Shown piece after piece: positions 8,433 to 17,039 of a DNA stretch of 64,000 nucleotides; positions within the stretch are counted from its first letter, which is position 1; the number at the start of each line of letters is the position of its first letter. The DNA lies in assembly GCF_011762485.1 (NCBI RefSeq), contig NZ_JAAKGI010000001.1, positions 62,001 through 126,000 of the forward strand, read 5' to 3'. The translations under genes were made by a program, and so were the position numbers. The notes beneath the pieces were generated by a model. That model saw only the letters and a program-made list of their open reading frames with translations, was not told the DNA's origin and did no database searches. Source of the DNA: Yeosuana marina (GTDB taxonomy: Bacteria > Bacteroidota > Bacteroidia > Flavobacteriales > Flavobacteriaceae).

Positions 8433-9302
8433 TTACCAATCTTTTTCTGTTTTTATTTGAACTCCTTTTTGTTTTTCGGCATTCATTTTTTCCTGAACTT
8501 TTTGTTCTTGATTATTCATGGCCTCCAATAAACTTTTAATTTGTTGTTGAGATAATTGTCCTGGTTGGGGTTTTGGTTGTTGGTTTTCTTTTTTCTCTTT
8601 ATCTCCTTTTCCTTGGTCTTGCTTATCATCTTTAGGCTTTCCTTGATCGTCTTTTTTATCGTCTCCATCCTTTTTGTCTTGATCGCCTTTATCTTTTTTA
8701 TCGTCCTTTTTATCTTTATTTTGGTCTTTGTTATCCTTATTATCTTTATTATCCTTATTGTCTTTATTCTGGTCCTTGTTATCCTTATTATCCTTATTAT
8801 CCTTGTTGTCTTTGTTATCTTTATTTTGGTCTTGCTTATCTTTTTGTTGTTCTGCACATTCTTTTGCTAACCCTAAATTATAACGTGTTTCTTCATCGGT
8901 TGGATCATTTCTTAAGGCATTTTTGTAAGCTTCAACAGCTTCTTTACATTTTTTGCCTTTCATTAAAATATTGCCAATATTATGAAATGCTTTGTGTTTT
9001 TCATCTTTGGACGTTGCGTTTTCTACAACTTGTTGCTGGCGATACAAGGCTTCTTCAAAATCACCTTTTTTATAATATGAATTTGCTAAATTATAGGCAC
9101 CAACTACGCTTGATGGATGTTCTGAAATAGCCTTTCTATAATCCATTTCTGCAGAAACAAAATCATCGTTATTAACTGATTCATTGCCTTGGTACACATA
9201 TTCATTCGCCTTTTTTAAGGCTTTTAAATCCTGCTTTTCTTTTTCCTGCGCAAATGAAAAAGTAAAAAATAAAAATGTTATGATTATTAATCCGTATTTC
9301 AT
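8433..9302 (-). CDS. batC: BatC: TPR protein with a charged KDN-repeat linker
   Basis: 289 residues with signal peptide MKYGLIIITFLFFTFSFAQ. TPR repeats occupy about residues 30-150 (SVVGAYNLANSYYKKGDFEEAL; AFHNIGNILMKGKKCKEAVEAYKNAL). From about 151 to 245 the chain is low complexity, dominated by KDN and KDQN tripeptides, then a proline/glutamine stretch. The C-terminal helix LSQQQIKSLLEAMNNQEQKVQ is the hallmark of BatC-type proteins. TPRs suggest protein-protein contact with BatA/BatB. The linker is encoded by tandem 9-bp units and may vary in length among strains. Confidence 0.9.
   Translation of the reverse strand: MKYGLIIITFLFFTFSFAQEKEKQDLKALKKANEYVYQGNESVNNDDFVSAEMDYRKAISEHPSSVVGAYNLANSYYKKGDFEEALYRQQQVVENATSKDEKHKAFHNIGNILMKGKKCKEAVEAYKNALRNDPTDEETRYNLGLAKECAEQQKDKQDQNKDNKDNKDNKDNKDNKDQNKDNKDNKDNKDNKDQNKDKKDDKKDKGDQDKKDGDDKKDDQGKPKDDKQDQGKGDKEKKENQQPKPQPGQLSQQQIKSLLEAMNNQEQKVQEKMNAEKQKGVQIKTEKDW
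8709..8822 (-). repeat. In-frame 9-bp tandem repeats coding (KDN)n in batC
   Basis: The coding strand repeats the triplets for Lys-Asp-Asn about ten times, interrupted by Gln at regular points: five KDN, then KDQN, then four KDN, then KDQN. Units are not identical at third positions, so the tract is old or under selection for the peptide. Confidence 0.85.
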
Positions 9303-9407
9303 TTTTTTTGCTCTCTTTTTTTTGATTTAAACCCTTATAACCTTCATATTCTAAACAAAAATGAATTTAAAGGTATTAAACTCATGTCCTACTATGCGTT
9401 AAAGGTT

Positions 9408-10445
9408 TTATAAATTCTCATTAAATAAATTTAATTTTTTAAGCCATTCTGTTTTACGTTCTAACAAGAAAATATCTATAAATAAAAAGAATATGGCAAA
9501 GCCCAAAAACCATTGAAACTGATCTTTAAAATCAGCATATTTTTTAGCTTCAAATTCTGTTTTATCCATTTTGTTTAAAACGTCTTTAATCTTTTCTACA
9601 ACCTCGTTGGTGTTTCTTCCGTTTATATACATACCATTGGCATTAGCAGCAATATCTTTGAGAATTTGCTCATTTAAACGCGTAATAACCGTTTCTCCTT
9701 TACTGTCTTTTTTATAACTTACCACAACACCATTTCGTTTTTCTGGAATAGGACCTCCTTTTGCATCTCCCACACCAATAGTAAAAATACGGATACCCTC
9801 TTCGCTTGCTTGTTTAGCTACCTCTGCAGCTTCCTCGCCATGATCTTCCCCATCAGAAATAATGATTAGTACCCGGTTGGTTTGTTCGGCATCGTCATAA
9901 TATGTTTTTGCTAAATTTATGGCTTCATCGATAGCGGTTCCTTGTGATGATAACATATCTGTGTTCATGCCCTGTAAGAACATTTTTGCCGCAGCATAAT
10001 CTGTTGTTATTGGTAATTGTGGAAATGCTTTTCCGGCGTAAGCAATAATACCAACGCGGTCACTTGCTAAATTGTTTATAATTTGAGTTACTAATTGTTT
10101 AGCTTTTTCCAATCTGTTTGGAGCAATATCTTCAGCCAACATACTTTTAGATACATCAATCGCAAATACAATATCGACCCCTTCGCGTTTTACTGTTTCT
10201 AACTTAGTTCCTATTTTTGGATTTACTAAAGCTATAGCAATACAAGCAAACGCTAAACTTAAAACAATTACTTTTAGTATAGATTTAAACAGGGAATTGT
10301 TTGGGCTTAACCTTTTAAGCAATTGCTTATTGGCAAACTTTTTTTGTGCTTTATGTTTCCAAACTTGTAAAATTAGAAAGCATAGAATTATTATAGGAAT
10401 AACACCTAAAACCCAAAACCATATTTTTTCTTCTAATTGATACAT
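9408..10445 (-). CDS. batB: BatB: membrane-anchored VWA-domain protein
   Basis: 345 residues. Two N-terminal membrane helices (about 8-27 and 55-75) precede a von Willebrand A domain with an intact metal site: AIDVSKSM (DxSxS), the threonine region QLPITTDYAAAK and ISDGEDHG. A C-terminal helix is at about 315-333 (WFLGFAIFFLFIDIFLL). This is the BatA/BatB architecture, with the VWA domain between membrane segments. It is paralogous to the upstream batA. A 94-bp spacer separates it from batA and a 105-bp spacer from batC, unlike the tight junctions elsewhere in the operon. Confidence 0.93.
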   Translation of the reverse strand: MYQLEEKIWFWVLGVIPIIILCFLILQVWKHKAQKKFANKQLLKRLSPNNSLFKSILKVIVLSLAFACIAIALVNPKIGTKLETVKREGVDIVFAIDVSKSMLAEDIAPNRLEKAKQLVTQIINNLASDRVGIIAYAGKAFPQLPITTDYAAAKMFLQGMNTDMLSSQGTAIDEAINLAKTYYDDAEQTNRVLIIISDGEDHGEEAAEVAKQASEEGIRIFTIGVGDAKGGPIPEKRNGVVVSYKKDSKGETVITRLNEQILKDIAANANGMYINGRNTNEVVEKIKDVLNKMDKTEFEAKKYADFKDQFQWFLGFAIFFLFIDIFLLERKTEWLKKLNLFNENL

Positions 10446-10539
10446 GTATTGTTTATTTGTTTTTCATGGATTTGTTTATTTGCTTTTTGCCACGAATTCT
10501 TTTTATAACTGTTTACTTTTATTTTATTTATGCCATTTT

Positions 10540-11547
10540 TTAAACAAAACTCCTAAATATTGTGGTTCGTAATAAAAATTCAATAAGCAATAATAGGCCT
10601 GCTAAAAGTGCTAAAGGGCGAAACTTTTCTTGGTAATTGTAATACTTGAACTCATCGATATCTGTTTTTTCAAGTTTATTGATTTCACCATAAATCTCTT
10701 CTAGCTTTTTGTTGTCTGTTGCTCTAAAATATTTTCCTCCAGTAACATCAGCAATCTCTTTAAGCAACGCTTCATCAATTTCTACCTGCACACGCCCATA
10801 TTGAAACTCTCCTGTTCGTTGATCTATAGCAATAGGAGACAGTGCTGTTCCATTTGTTCCTATACCAATAGTGTACACTTTTATACCGTATTCAACAGCT
10901 AATTCACTAGCTATTTTTGGATCTATAAATCCCGAATTATTAACACCATCAGTCAATAAAATAATAACTTTACTCTTTGCTTTACTGTCCTTTAACCTAT
11001 TTACTGCGGTGGCCAATCCTGTGCCAATAGCAGTACCACCTTCTATAATAGTGTTGTACTTAATATCATGTAACGATCTTAATATAACAGCCTTATCACT
11101 TGTTATTGGTGTTCTTGTATAGCTTTCACCAGCATATTCAACCAATCCAATTCTGTCATTTGGTCGGCCTTTAATAAATTCTGCAGCCACTTTTTTAAGA
11201 GCTTCTAGTCTATTAGGCGATAAATCTTTTGCCAGCATACTTGCAGATACATCAATAGCCATAACAATATCTATACCTCGTGTTGTTTTTGTTTTTGTTG
11301 AAACATCAACAGATTGTGGTCTTGCTATCGCCGTAATTAATAATACCAAGGCAAGAAGCCTTAGTACAAACAACAAATGCCTTACTTTTGGCAACCAAGA
11401 ATTAGTCGTTTTAAACCCTTTTATACTTGATATTTTAAGTTCTGCTGTTTGCTTTTTGTATTTAAATATATACCACACTATTGCTATTGGAAGCAATAAT
11501 AACAACCAGAATAATTCTTTGTTTACAAAGTTTATACCTTCAAACAT
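10540..11547 (-). CDS. batA: BatA: membrane-anchored VWA-domain protein
   Basis: 335 residues. N-terminal helices (about 10-27 and 56-77) lead into a VWA domain with AIDVSASM (DxSxS), ITSDKAVIL and LLTDGVNN, so the metal-binding site is complete. A C-terminal helix follows (FRPLALLAGLLLLIEFLL). Its start codon overlaps the stop of the upstream 557-residue gene by one base, indicating translational coupling. It is expected to interact with the MoxR ATPase system, as VWA proteins generally do with MoxR AAA+ proteins. Confidence 0.93.
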   Translation of the reverse strand: MFEGINFVNKELFWLLLLLPIAIVWYIFKYKKQTAELKISSIKGFKTTNSWLPKVRHLLFVLRLLALVLLITAIARPQSVDVSTKTKTTRGIDIVMAIDVSASMLAKDLSPNRLEALKKVAAEFIKGRPNDRIGLVEYAGESYTRTPITSDKAVILRSLHDIKYNTIIEGGTAIGTGLATAVNRLKDSKAKSKVIILLTDGVNNSGFIDPKIASELAVEYGIKVYTIGIGTNGTALSPIAIDQRTGEFQYGRVQVEIDEALLKEIADVTGGKYFRATDNKKLEEIYGEINKLEKTDIDEFKYYNYQEKFRPLALLAGLLLLIEFLLRTTIFRSFV

Positions 11548-13220
11548 TATTCTTTAGGTTTTATAAGTTCTACTGAATTTAATATGCGATCAACCATTTT
11601 TTCTGCATAAACATCTTGATCTTTCCATGTTATCATCACTTCTTGAATAACATTATTTGAATTAAATGCTAAAATGACATAATTGCCTTTATGCAACGTA
11701 TCAGGTTTTCCAGTTGGAAAATCAGCTTGTCCATAAGTTTTCAATCCTTCTGCACCGTTTGGTGTTTCAAACGGCTCATTTTTAACAACTATATTTTGAA
11801 CACCTTTACTTTCTAAAGTTTTAAGATTGCCTTCAACAACCTTCTTTAAATCTAATTTATTGTCTCCTTGAGTATTAACTTTTGATGTAGCAACAACAAT
11901 ATTAAATTCCCCAATTAAACTTCCATAACCAAACATCGTTACTTGAGCTTGCTTAGCAACTTCTTTGGATAATTCTGGAGACATTCGTTTTAACACTTTT
12001 GGTGTTGAAATAGTAATTGGAGGTACTCCATAATCACTAGTTACCCAATCACTTTCAAGGAGTTCTAAACTAGAATGACCTAAAATGGTATCTTTAACAT
12101 AATTAAAACCATATTTTATAGAAAAGCCTGCTAATATTGTAAACAGAAAGCAAATACCAACTACAACCGTTATAATTACTTTTTTTCGTTTTTTCTTTCT
12201 TTCTAACTCTTCTTTATATTGCTCATCCAAAAGTTTTTCTTCTTCTGTTGGTTCAGGCAGCACCTCTTTAACATGATCTATTTCTAAATCAATAGTTTGC
12301 CTGTCTATTTCAGCTAAATCTGTATCTACTGAATATTTTGCAAATTTTACTAAATCGGCACGTTTTAAAATACCTTCAATATTTTTAATCGTGTCTTTAC
12401 TTAAATCTATTTGATTACCTTCCTTTAATAATCTCAATCTATTTATCAGCTCATCTGTAGTGCTTTCCATAGAATGGTCGTACACTTTTTCGTCTAAATA
12501 CTTTCTTATGATAAGGGTTAGCTCTGAATAGTATTCTTTATACTCAGATTGCTTTAAATAAGTACTTTCTTCAAGTTGTTTTAACGCTAATTTAGCTCTG
12601 TCATATGGCGGAAGTAAGGCTATTTTCTCTTCTTCGGTAAGCGGTTTTTTTCGCCATAAAAACCAATATAACAAGCCTGAAACAATGGCCAACGCTAATA
12701 AAACATATAAGACATTTTTCCACCATTGACTGGCTGGTTTCTTAACCTCAATAATTGGTTTAATATCGTAAAGTCCTTGTTTTGTAGAATCGACTAAAAT
12801 ATTCCTAACTTCAACTTTTAAAGAATCTGTAAAAAAAGTTTTGTTACCTACAATAATTTTTTGCCTAGGAATAGTATAGGCTCCCGAGTCAAATTGTGTT
12901 AATCCATATCTTTTTACAAGGTTATAGGCGTCATTTTGTTTTAAAGTATCTGTTTTATAAGATTCAATCATTTCCAACGGCGTAAACGTTTGTCCTTCAG
13001 GAAAGACAACCAAACTTGTTGTATCTGTTTTTACTTGAATTTTATAGGTTATTTGTTCGCCAATTTTTATAGATGTTGAATCTATAGATGCGCTAACTTG
13101 AGCCGACGAGAACCAAGATGTTAGAACCAAGAACAAAGACAGAAATAACCTGAACCCAAAACGATTTGAGTGCAAGTTCTTCGTTCTTGATTCTTTTATG
13201 TTGAATTTATAATTCTTCAT
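11547..13220 (-). CDS. Bat operon protein with two membrane spans and an unassigned C-terminal domain
   Basis: 557 residues. The N-terminus has a long polar region, then a signal helix ending SWFSSAQ (about 41). Residues about 43-146 form a BatD-like beta domain (VSASIDSTSIKIGEQITYKIQV). A first membrane helix lies near 170-188, followed by a cytoplasmic segment resembling DUF4381 (LPPYDRAKLALKQLEES..YYSELTLIIRKYLDEK). A second helix at about 349-370 (VIITVVVGICFLFTILAGF) leads to an extracytoplasmic or cytoplasmic C-terminal domain of about 180 residues (SDWVTSDYGVPPITISTP..) that I cannot assign firmly. It lies 17 bp downstream of the DUF58 gene and overlaps batA by one base. Confidence 0.85.
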   Translation of the reverse strand: MKNYKFNIKESRTKNLHSNRFGFRLFLSLFLVLTSWFSSAQVSASIDSTSIKIGEQITYKIQVKTDTTSLVVFPEGQTFTPLEMIESYKTDTLKQNDAYNLVKRYGLTQFDSGAYTIPRQKIIVGNKTFFTDSLKVEVRNILVDSTKQGLYDIKPIIEVKKPASQWWKNVLYVLLALAIVSGLLYWFLWRKKPLTEEEKIALLPPYDRAKLALKQLEESTYLKQSEYKEYYSELTLIIRKYLDEKVYDHSMESTTDELINRLRLLKEGNQIDLSKDTIKNIEGILKRADLVKFAKYSVDTDLAEIDRQTIDLEIDHVKEVLPEPTEEEKLLDEQYKEELERKKKRKKVIITVVVGICFLFTILAGFSIKYGFNYVKDTILGHSSLELLESDWVTSDYGVPPITISTPKVLKRMSPELSKEVAKQAQVTMFGYGSLIGEFNIVVATSKVNTQGDNKLDLKKVVEGNLKTLESKGVQNIVVKNEPFETPNGAEGLKTYGQADFPTGKPDTLHKGNYVILAFNSNNVIQEVMITWKDQDVYAEKMVDRILNSVELIKPKE

Positions 13221-13237
13221 TCTAAATATTAAATTGT

Positions 13238-14104
13238 TTAAGCTCGTGCTTTAAAATATCCTAGTAATTTTTTCACATAGCTTTCATCGACTCTGCAATG
13301 AATAGTTCCTGCCCCAGATTTAGAAAAGCTTTCTTTGTAATAATTGACTTTATTTTGGTAGTATTTACCATAATCAAGTCTTACTTTTTTTGATGATGTA
13401 TTAACCAGCATCAACTCGCCAGTTTCACCGTCTTGCATTTGTACCACACCTAAATTTGGCATCTCTTCTTCTCGCTTATCATATACTCGTATTCCAGTCA
13501 TATCGTGTCTTTTGGCTGCGATTTTCATAGTGTGCAAATAATCATCAGTCATAAAATCGGATAACACAAAAACAATCGCTTTTTTCTTCATGACACTTGA
13601 TAGAAACTTTAATGCTTCAGCAAAATCTGTTTTTTTGCTTTGTGGTTTAAATTCAATCAATTCACGGATGATTCTAAGTACGTGCGACCGTCCCTTTTTA
13701 GGAGGAATATAAAGTTCAATAGTATCAGAAAACAAAATCAACCCTATTTTATCATTATTTTGAGTAGCAGAAAATGCTAAGGTTGCAGCGATTTCTGTAA
13801 CAACTTCATTTTTAAATTGCTCTTCTGTTCCAAAGAATTCAGATCCAGAAATGTCTACCATCAACATCATTGTTAATTCACGCTCTTCTTCAAAAACCTT
13901 TATAAAAGGCTCGTTGTAGCGTGCCGTAACGTTCCAATCAATGTTTCTTACATCATCACCAAATTGATACTGACGCACTTCGCTAAATGTCATACCACGA
14001 CCTTTAAAGGTAGAGTGATATTCACCTCCAAAAATATGATCAGACAAGCGTCGTGTCTTAATCTCAATTTTTCTTACTTTTTTTAGTAATTCTTTAGTGT
14101 CCAT
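13238..14104 (-). CDS. DUF58 domain protein of the moxR/bat operon
   Basis: 288 residues, cytoplasmic, with no signal or membrane span. The DUF58 signature is clear: GRGMTFSEVRQYQFGDDVRNIDWNV (shown here as the family's YQFGDDVRNIDW core at about 46-58), followed by ARYNEPFIKVFEEERE. The rest follows a VWA-like fold with MLMVDISGSEFFG (DxSGS) and FVLSDFMTDD. DUF58 proteins nearly always sit beside MoxR ATPases, and the pair is thought to work as a chaperone-type complex assembling or activating other proteins. A 100-bp spacer with a hairpin separates it from moxR. Confidence 0.94.
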   Translation of the reverse strand: MDTKELLKKVRKIEIKTRRLSDHIFGGEYHSTFKGRGMTFSEVRQYQFGDDVRNIDWNVTARYNEPFIKVFEEERELTMMLMVDISGSEFFGTEEQFKNEVVTEIAATLAFSATQNNDKIGLILFSDTIELYIPPKKGRSHVLRIIRELIEFKPQSKKTDFAEALKFLSSVMKKKAIVFVLSDFMTDDYLHTMKIAAKRHDMTGIRVYDKREEEMPNLGVVQMQDGETGELMLVNTSSKKVRLDYGKYYQNKVNYYKESFSKSGAGTIHCRVDESYVKKLLGYFKARA

Positions 14105-14158
14105 TTCTTTAGTAAACAGTTTACAGTCTTAGTTAGCAGTAAATTATATCAGTTTTAA

Positions 14159-14179
14159 TAAGCAAGAAAAACTTGCTTA
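14159..14179 (-). other. Hairpin in the moxR-DUF58 spacer
   Basis: Perfect inverted repeat TAAGCAAG (14159-14166) / CTTGCTTA (14172-14179) with a five-base loop. There is no T run directly after it on the minus strand, so it is more likely an RNA processing or stability element within the operon than a full terminator. Confidence 0.5.
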
Positions 14180-14204
14180 CGTTTACTGAATACTGTGAAC
14201 TAGA

Positions 14205-15209
14205 TTAAGGTACTTCTATCTCGTTTACTATTTTGTTGATGATGTCAACAGAAGTTATATTTTCAGCCTCAGCTTCATAAGTTAAGCCTATTCTATGTCT
14301 TAACACATCATAAACGACAGCTCTAACATCTTCAGGAATAACATACCCTCTTCTTTTAATAAAAGCATAACATTTGGCAGCAGTTGCTAAATTAATGCTT
14401 CCACGAGGAGATGCCCCAAATGAAATAAGCGGTTTTAAATCAGGTAGTTTATATTTTTCTGGATATCGTGTAGCAAATACAATATCAAGAATATACTTTT
14501 CAATTTTCTCATCCATGTAAACCTCACGAATAGCTTTTTGTGCCTTCAGTATCGTGTCAATTGAAACTACTGCATTTACATTTTCATAACTTCCCTTTAA
14601 GTTAGCACGAACAATAAGTTGTTCTTCTTCAAGTTTTGGGTAGTCAATAACTGTTTTTAGCATAAATCTATCCACCTGCGCTTCTGGTAATGGGTAGGTT
14701 CCTTCTTGCTCCACAGGGTTTTGAGTTGCCATAACTAAGAAAGGCTTATCAAGCGTAAAGGTTTCGTCTCCAATAGTAACTTGTTTTTCCTGCATAGCCT
14801 CAAGTAAGGCTGATTGTACTTTAGCAGGCGCTCTGTTAATCTCATCTGCCAACACGAAATTTGCAAAAATAGGCCCCTTTTTAATAGAGAAATCATTTAC
14901 CTTCATATTATAGATTAAGGTTCCTGTAACATCTGCAGGTAATAAATCTGGTGTAAACTGAATTCTGCTAAACGATCCATCAATTGCCTTAGCTAAAGTG
15001 TTAATTGCTAGCGTTTTTGCAAGTCCCGGAACTCCTTCTAATAATATATGTCCTTGACCCAATAAACCTATTAACAAGCGCTCTACCATATGCTTTTGAC
15101 CCACAATAACTTTGTTCATTTCAAGCATTAATAAATCAATAAAAGCACTTTCCTTTTCTATCTTTTCGTTAATAGTCTTAATATCAATTGTACCTGTTTC
15201 TTCCATCAT
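14205..15209 (-). CDS. MoxR-family AAA+ ATPase
   Basis: 334 residues; the start may be either of two adjacent ATG codons. Walker A is GVPGLAKT (about 60-67), Walker B is VLADEINRAPAKVQSALLEAMQEKQ (core LADEINRA, about 120), the sensor region is MATQNPVEQEGTYPLPEAQ, and an SPRGS motif follows. These define the MoxR/RavA clade. The protein is the first gene of the bat operon. Family members act with VWA proteins as ATP-driven chaperones for envelope proteins or cofactor insertion. I see no strong consensus promoter in the 124 bp up to the preceding terminator. Confidence 0.95.
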   Translation of the reverse strand: MMEETGTIDIKTINEKIEKESAFIDLLMLEMNKVIVGQKHMVERLLIGLLGQGHILLEGVPGLAKTLAINTLAKAIDGSFSRIQFTPDLLPADVTGTLIYNMKVNDFSIKKGPIFANFVLADEINRAPAKVQSALLEAMQEKQVTIGDETFTLDKPFLVMATQNPVEQEGTYPLPEAQVDRFMLKTVIDYPKLEEEQLIVRANLKGSYENVNAVVSIDTILKAQKAIREVYMDEKIEKYILDIVFATRYPEKYKLPDLKPLISFGASPRGSINLATAAKCYAFIKRRGYVIPEDVRAVVYDVLRHRIGLTYEAEAENITSVDIINKIVNEIEVP

Positions 15210-15333
15210 TTTTTAATTTTTTTAAAAACCGAATATACTACCCTTATTTGAGCAGTGCAAATTGTTAAAATTTTAAATAGAATGCTGTTAATGATTGGTT
15301 AAAATATGAAAACTAGTGAGTTAATAATTGGTT

Positions 15334-15364
15334 AAAAAAAAAGCGCAACACTTAATAGTATCGC
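15334..15364 (-). terminator. Intrinsic terminator of the DUF4382 lipoprotein gene
   Basis: On the minus strand a stem GCGATACT / AGTGTTGC with two G-U pairs (15343-15364) is followed by a run of about nine T residues. It separates the lipoprotein gene from the moxR promoter region. Confidence 0.75.
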
Positions 15365-15393
15365 ACCTTTTAACATATTTTTTAATATCTGTG

Positions 15394-15981
15394 TTACAAA
15401 TTGTTACTTTTTGCTTCAATACTTGTATTTAAAACTGGTCGTAAAATAACTCTATTGTCAATATAAGTTTCTAAAATAGATTGCTTCACATCGAAATTTA
15501 ATGAAAAAGAATAGTCCATACCAGGCTCTAATGTTTTAATTGTTCTAACAACCAATCCTTTAGCATGTTCGCTATTCATAACCAGCGGAAGTGTTTCTCC
15601 ATTAATAACTATCGTATTATTGCTTCCTAAAACCAATTTGATTTCGTAAATTTCTCCTGCTGGAATTTTTAAACCTGAAACTAATTGCGCTGTTGAATTT
15701 TCCGTTAAGTCTAGTAAATTATAAACACCCTTACTGTTGGCATTTAAACTCAACCAACAATCTGGTATGGTTTCGTCATCTATAACTTTCACTTGAACAT
15801 CTAATACTTCTATATTAACCGCATCAAAATTTGCTTTATTACCAACTAAATCTACAGAGACTGTTGTTTTATCTAACTGAATATCTTGAATGTTAGAATT
15901 AAGACTATCAGTACTACAACTTAAAAAAATCGTTAAAAAACTCAAAAAAACAGATGTTCTACATATATGTAACATGTTCAT
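15394..15981 (-). CDS. DUF4382 domain lipoprotein
   Basis: 195 residues. The signal MNMLHICRTSVFLSFLTIFLSC places the lipidated Cys at 22. The mature part has the DUF4382 pattern: an NIEVLDVQVKVID strand, then a GVYNLLDLT segment, the LVSGLKIPAGEIYEIKLVLG block and a hydrophobic FSLNFDV strand. Family proteins are surface or periplasmic beta-sandwich lipoproteins of unknown function, common in marine flavobacteria. It is monocistronic with its own terminator, divergent from the SDR gene. Confidence 0.85.
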   Translation of the reverse strand: MNMLHICRTSVFLSFLTIFLSCSTDSLNSNIQDIQLDKTTVSVDLVGNKANFDAVNIEVLDVQVKVIDDETIPDCWLSLNANSKGVYNLLDLTENSTAQLVSGLKIPAGEIYEIKLVLGSNNTIVINGETLPLVMNSEHAKGLVVRTIKTLEPGMDYSFSLNFDVKQSILETYIDNRVILRPVLNTSIEAKSNNL

Positions 15982-16195
15982 AATCAGTACTTAATTAGTG
16001 TTATTGAACAAGTATACAATATTAAGCGAGCTTTGAGTATTTTTATATATGAATTACAAAAAAAACTATACAAAACGCAAATTGCTCCTTGAAATCTTAA
16101 AAAAAGAAAGAGATAGTTCCTGTAACTATTAACATAGATTCCTTAACTGTACATAATATAAATGTTAATGTATAGGTGTTTAGCAGAATGATTTA

Positions 16196-16203
16196 TAAAT
16201 TTG
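16196..16203 (+). promoter_or_regulatory. -7 box upstream of the SDR gene
   Basis: TAAATTTG matches TAnnTTTG and lies 41 bp before the ATG. No clear -33 TTTG at about 19 bp. The rest of the 263-bp divergent intergenic region shows nothing else recognisable. Confidence 0.4.
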
Positions 16204-16244
16204 GTATGCATATAATATTTAGACCACTAAAAAATACTTAAAAA

Positions 16245-16997
16245 ATGATAAAAACAGCCCTGATTACTGGAGCAACAAGCGGAATTGGTAAAGCAACAGC
16301 TTACGAATTTGCCAAGAACGGCATCCGATTAATTTTATGTGGCAGACGTCAAGAACGCCTTCAAGCCATAAAAAAAGAGTTAGAAACTTTAACCGAGGTC
16401 TATACTCTAAGCTTTGATGTACGAGATAATGCCGGAGTTAAAAATGCCATACATTCTCTTCCAGACAATTTTAAACATATTGATATTCTTATTAATAACG
16501 CAGGAAACGCACATGGGTTAGATCCTATACAAACTGGGAGTATTGAAGATTGGGATGCCATGATGGATATTAATGTTAAAGGTTTGTTGTATGTAAGCAG
16601 AGCTATTATTCCTCAAATGACCGAGCGAAAATCTGGTCACATCATCAATATTGGCTCATCGGCAGGTAAAGAAGTCTATCCTAAGGGAAATGTGTATTGC
16701 GGAAGTAAGCATGCTGTTTTAGCTATAACCGAGGGCATGCGTATTGATTTAAATCCGTATGGAATAAAAGTAGGTGCTGTAAACCCTGGACTCGTTGAAA
16801 CCGAATTTTCTAAAGTCAGGTTTAAAGGAGATAAAATTGCAGATACTGTTTATGATGGATTTAAAGCATTGCAAGCAGAAGACATCGCAGACATTATATA
16901 TTTTGTCATTTCACGTCCTTACCATGTAAATATTGCAGATTTATTGGTATTCCCAACGGCGCAGGCCAATAGTACAACGGTTAAAAAGGAATTGTAA
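16245..16997 (+). CDS. Short-chain dehydrogenase/reductase (YdfG-like)
   Basis: 250 residues. Rossmann motif TGATSGIGKA at 9-16 region, NNAG at 84-87, catalytic Ser138/139 in IGSSAG and the YxxxK pair Tyr151/Lys155 (YCGSKH). The C-terminal segment NPGLVETEFSKVRF is typical of the classical SDRs that oxidise 3-hydroxy acids such as serine with NADP (YdfG group). Cytoplasmic. The substrate cannot be proved from sequence. The AlbA-type gene follows after 42 bp in the same direction. Confidence 0.93.
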   Translation: MIKTALITGATSGIGKATAYEFAKNGIRLILCGRRQERLQAIKKELETLTEVYTLSFDVRDNAGVKNAIHSLPDNFKHIDILINNAGNAHGLDPIQTGSIEDWDAMMDINVKGLLYVSRAIIPQMTERKSGHIINIGSSAGKEVYPKGNVYCGSKHAVLAITEGMRIDLNPYGIKVGAVNPGLVETEFSKVRFKGDKIADTVYDGFKALQAEDIADIIYFVISRPYHVNIADLLVFPTAQANSTTVKKEL

Positions 16998-17012
16998 TAA
17001 ACATAAATTAAG

Positions 17013-17032
17013 ATTCCTGCCTTCGCAGGAAT
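17013..17032. repeat. REP-like hairpin ATTCCTGC-cttc-GCAGGAAT
   Basis: Perfect 8-bp inverted repeat with loop CTTC, ending 7 bp before the start of the AlbA-type gene. Similar short palindromes are common intergenic repeats in flavobacteria. A degenerate relative is at 59797-59816. Confidence 0.65.
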
Positions 17033-17039
17033 AAGTACC

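Noticed and set aside
8700..8830. Possible CRISPR or microsatellite array
   Set aside because: Repeats are 9-bp coding units without spacers.
8556..8870. 104-codon hydrophobic frame opposite batC
   Set aside because: Antisense image of the KDN-coding repeats; the apparent membrane protein is an artefact of repeat codons.
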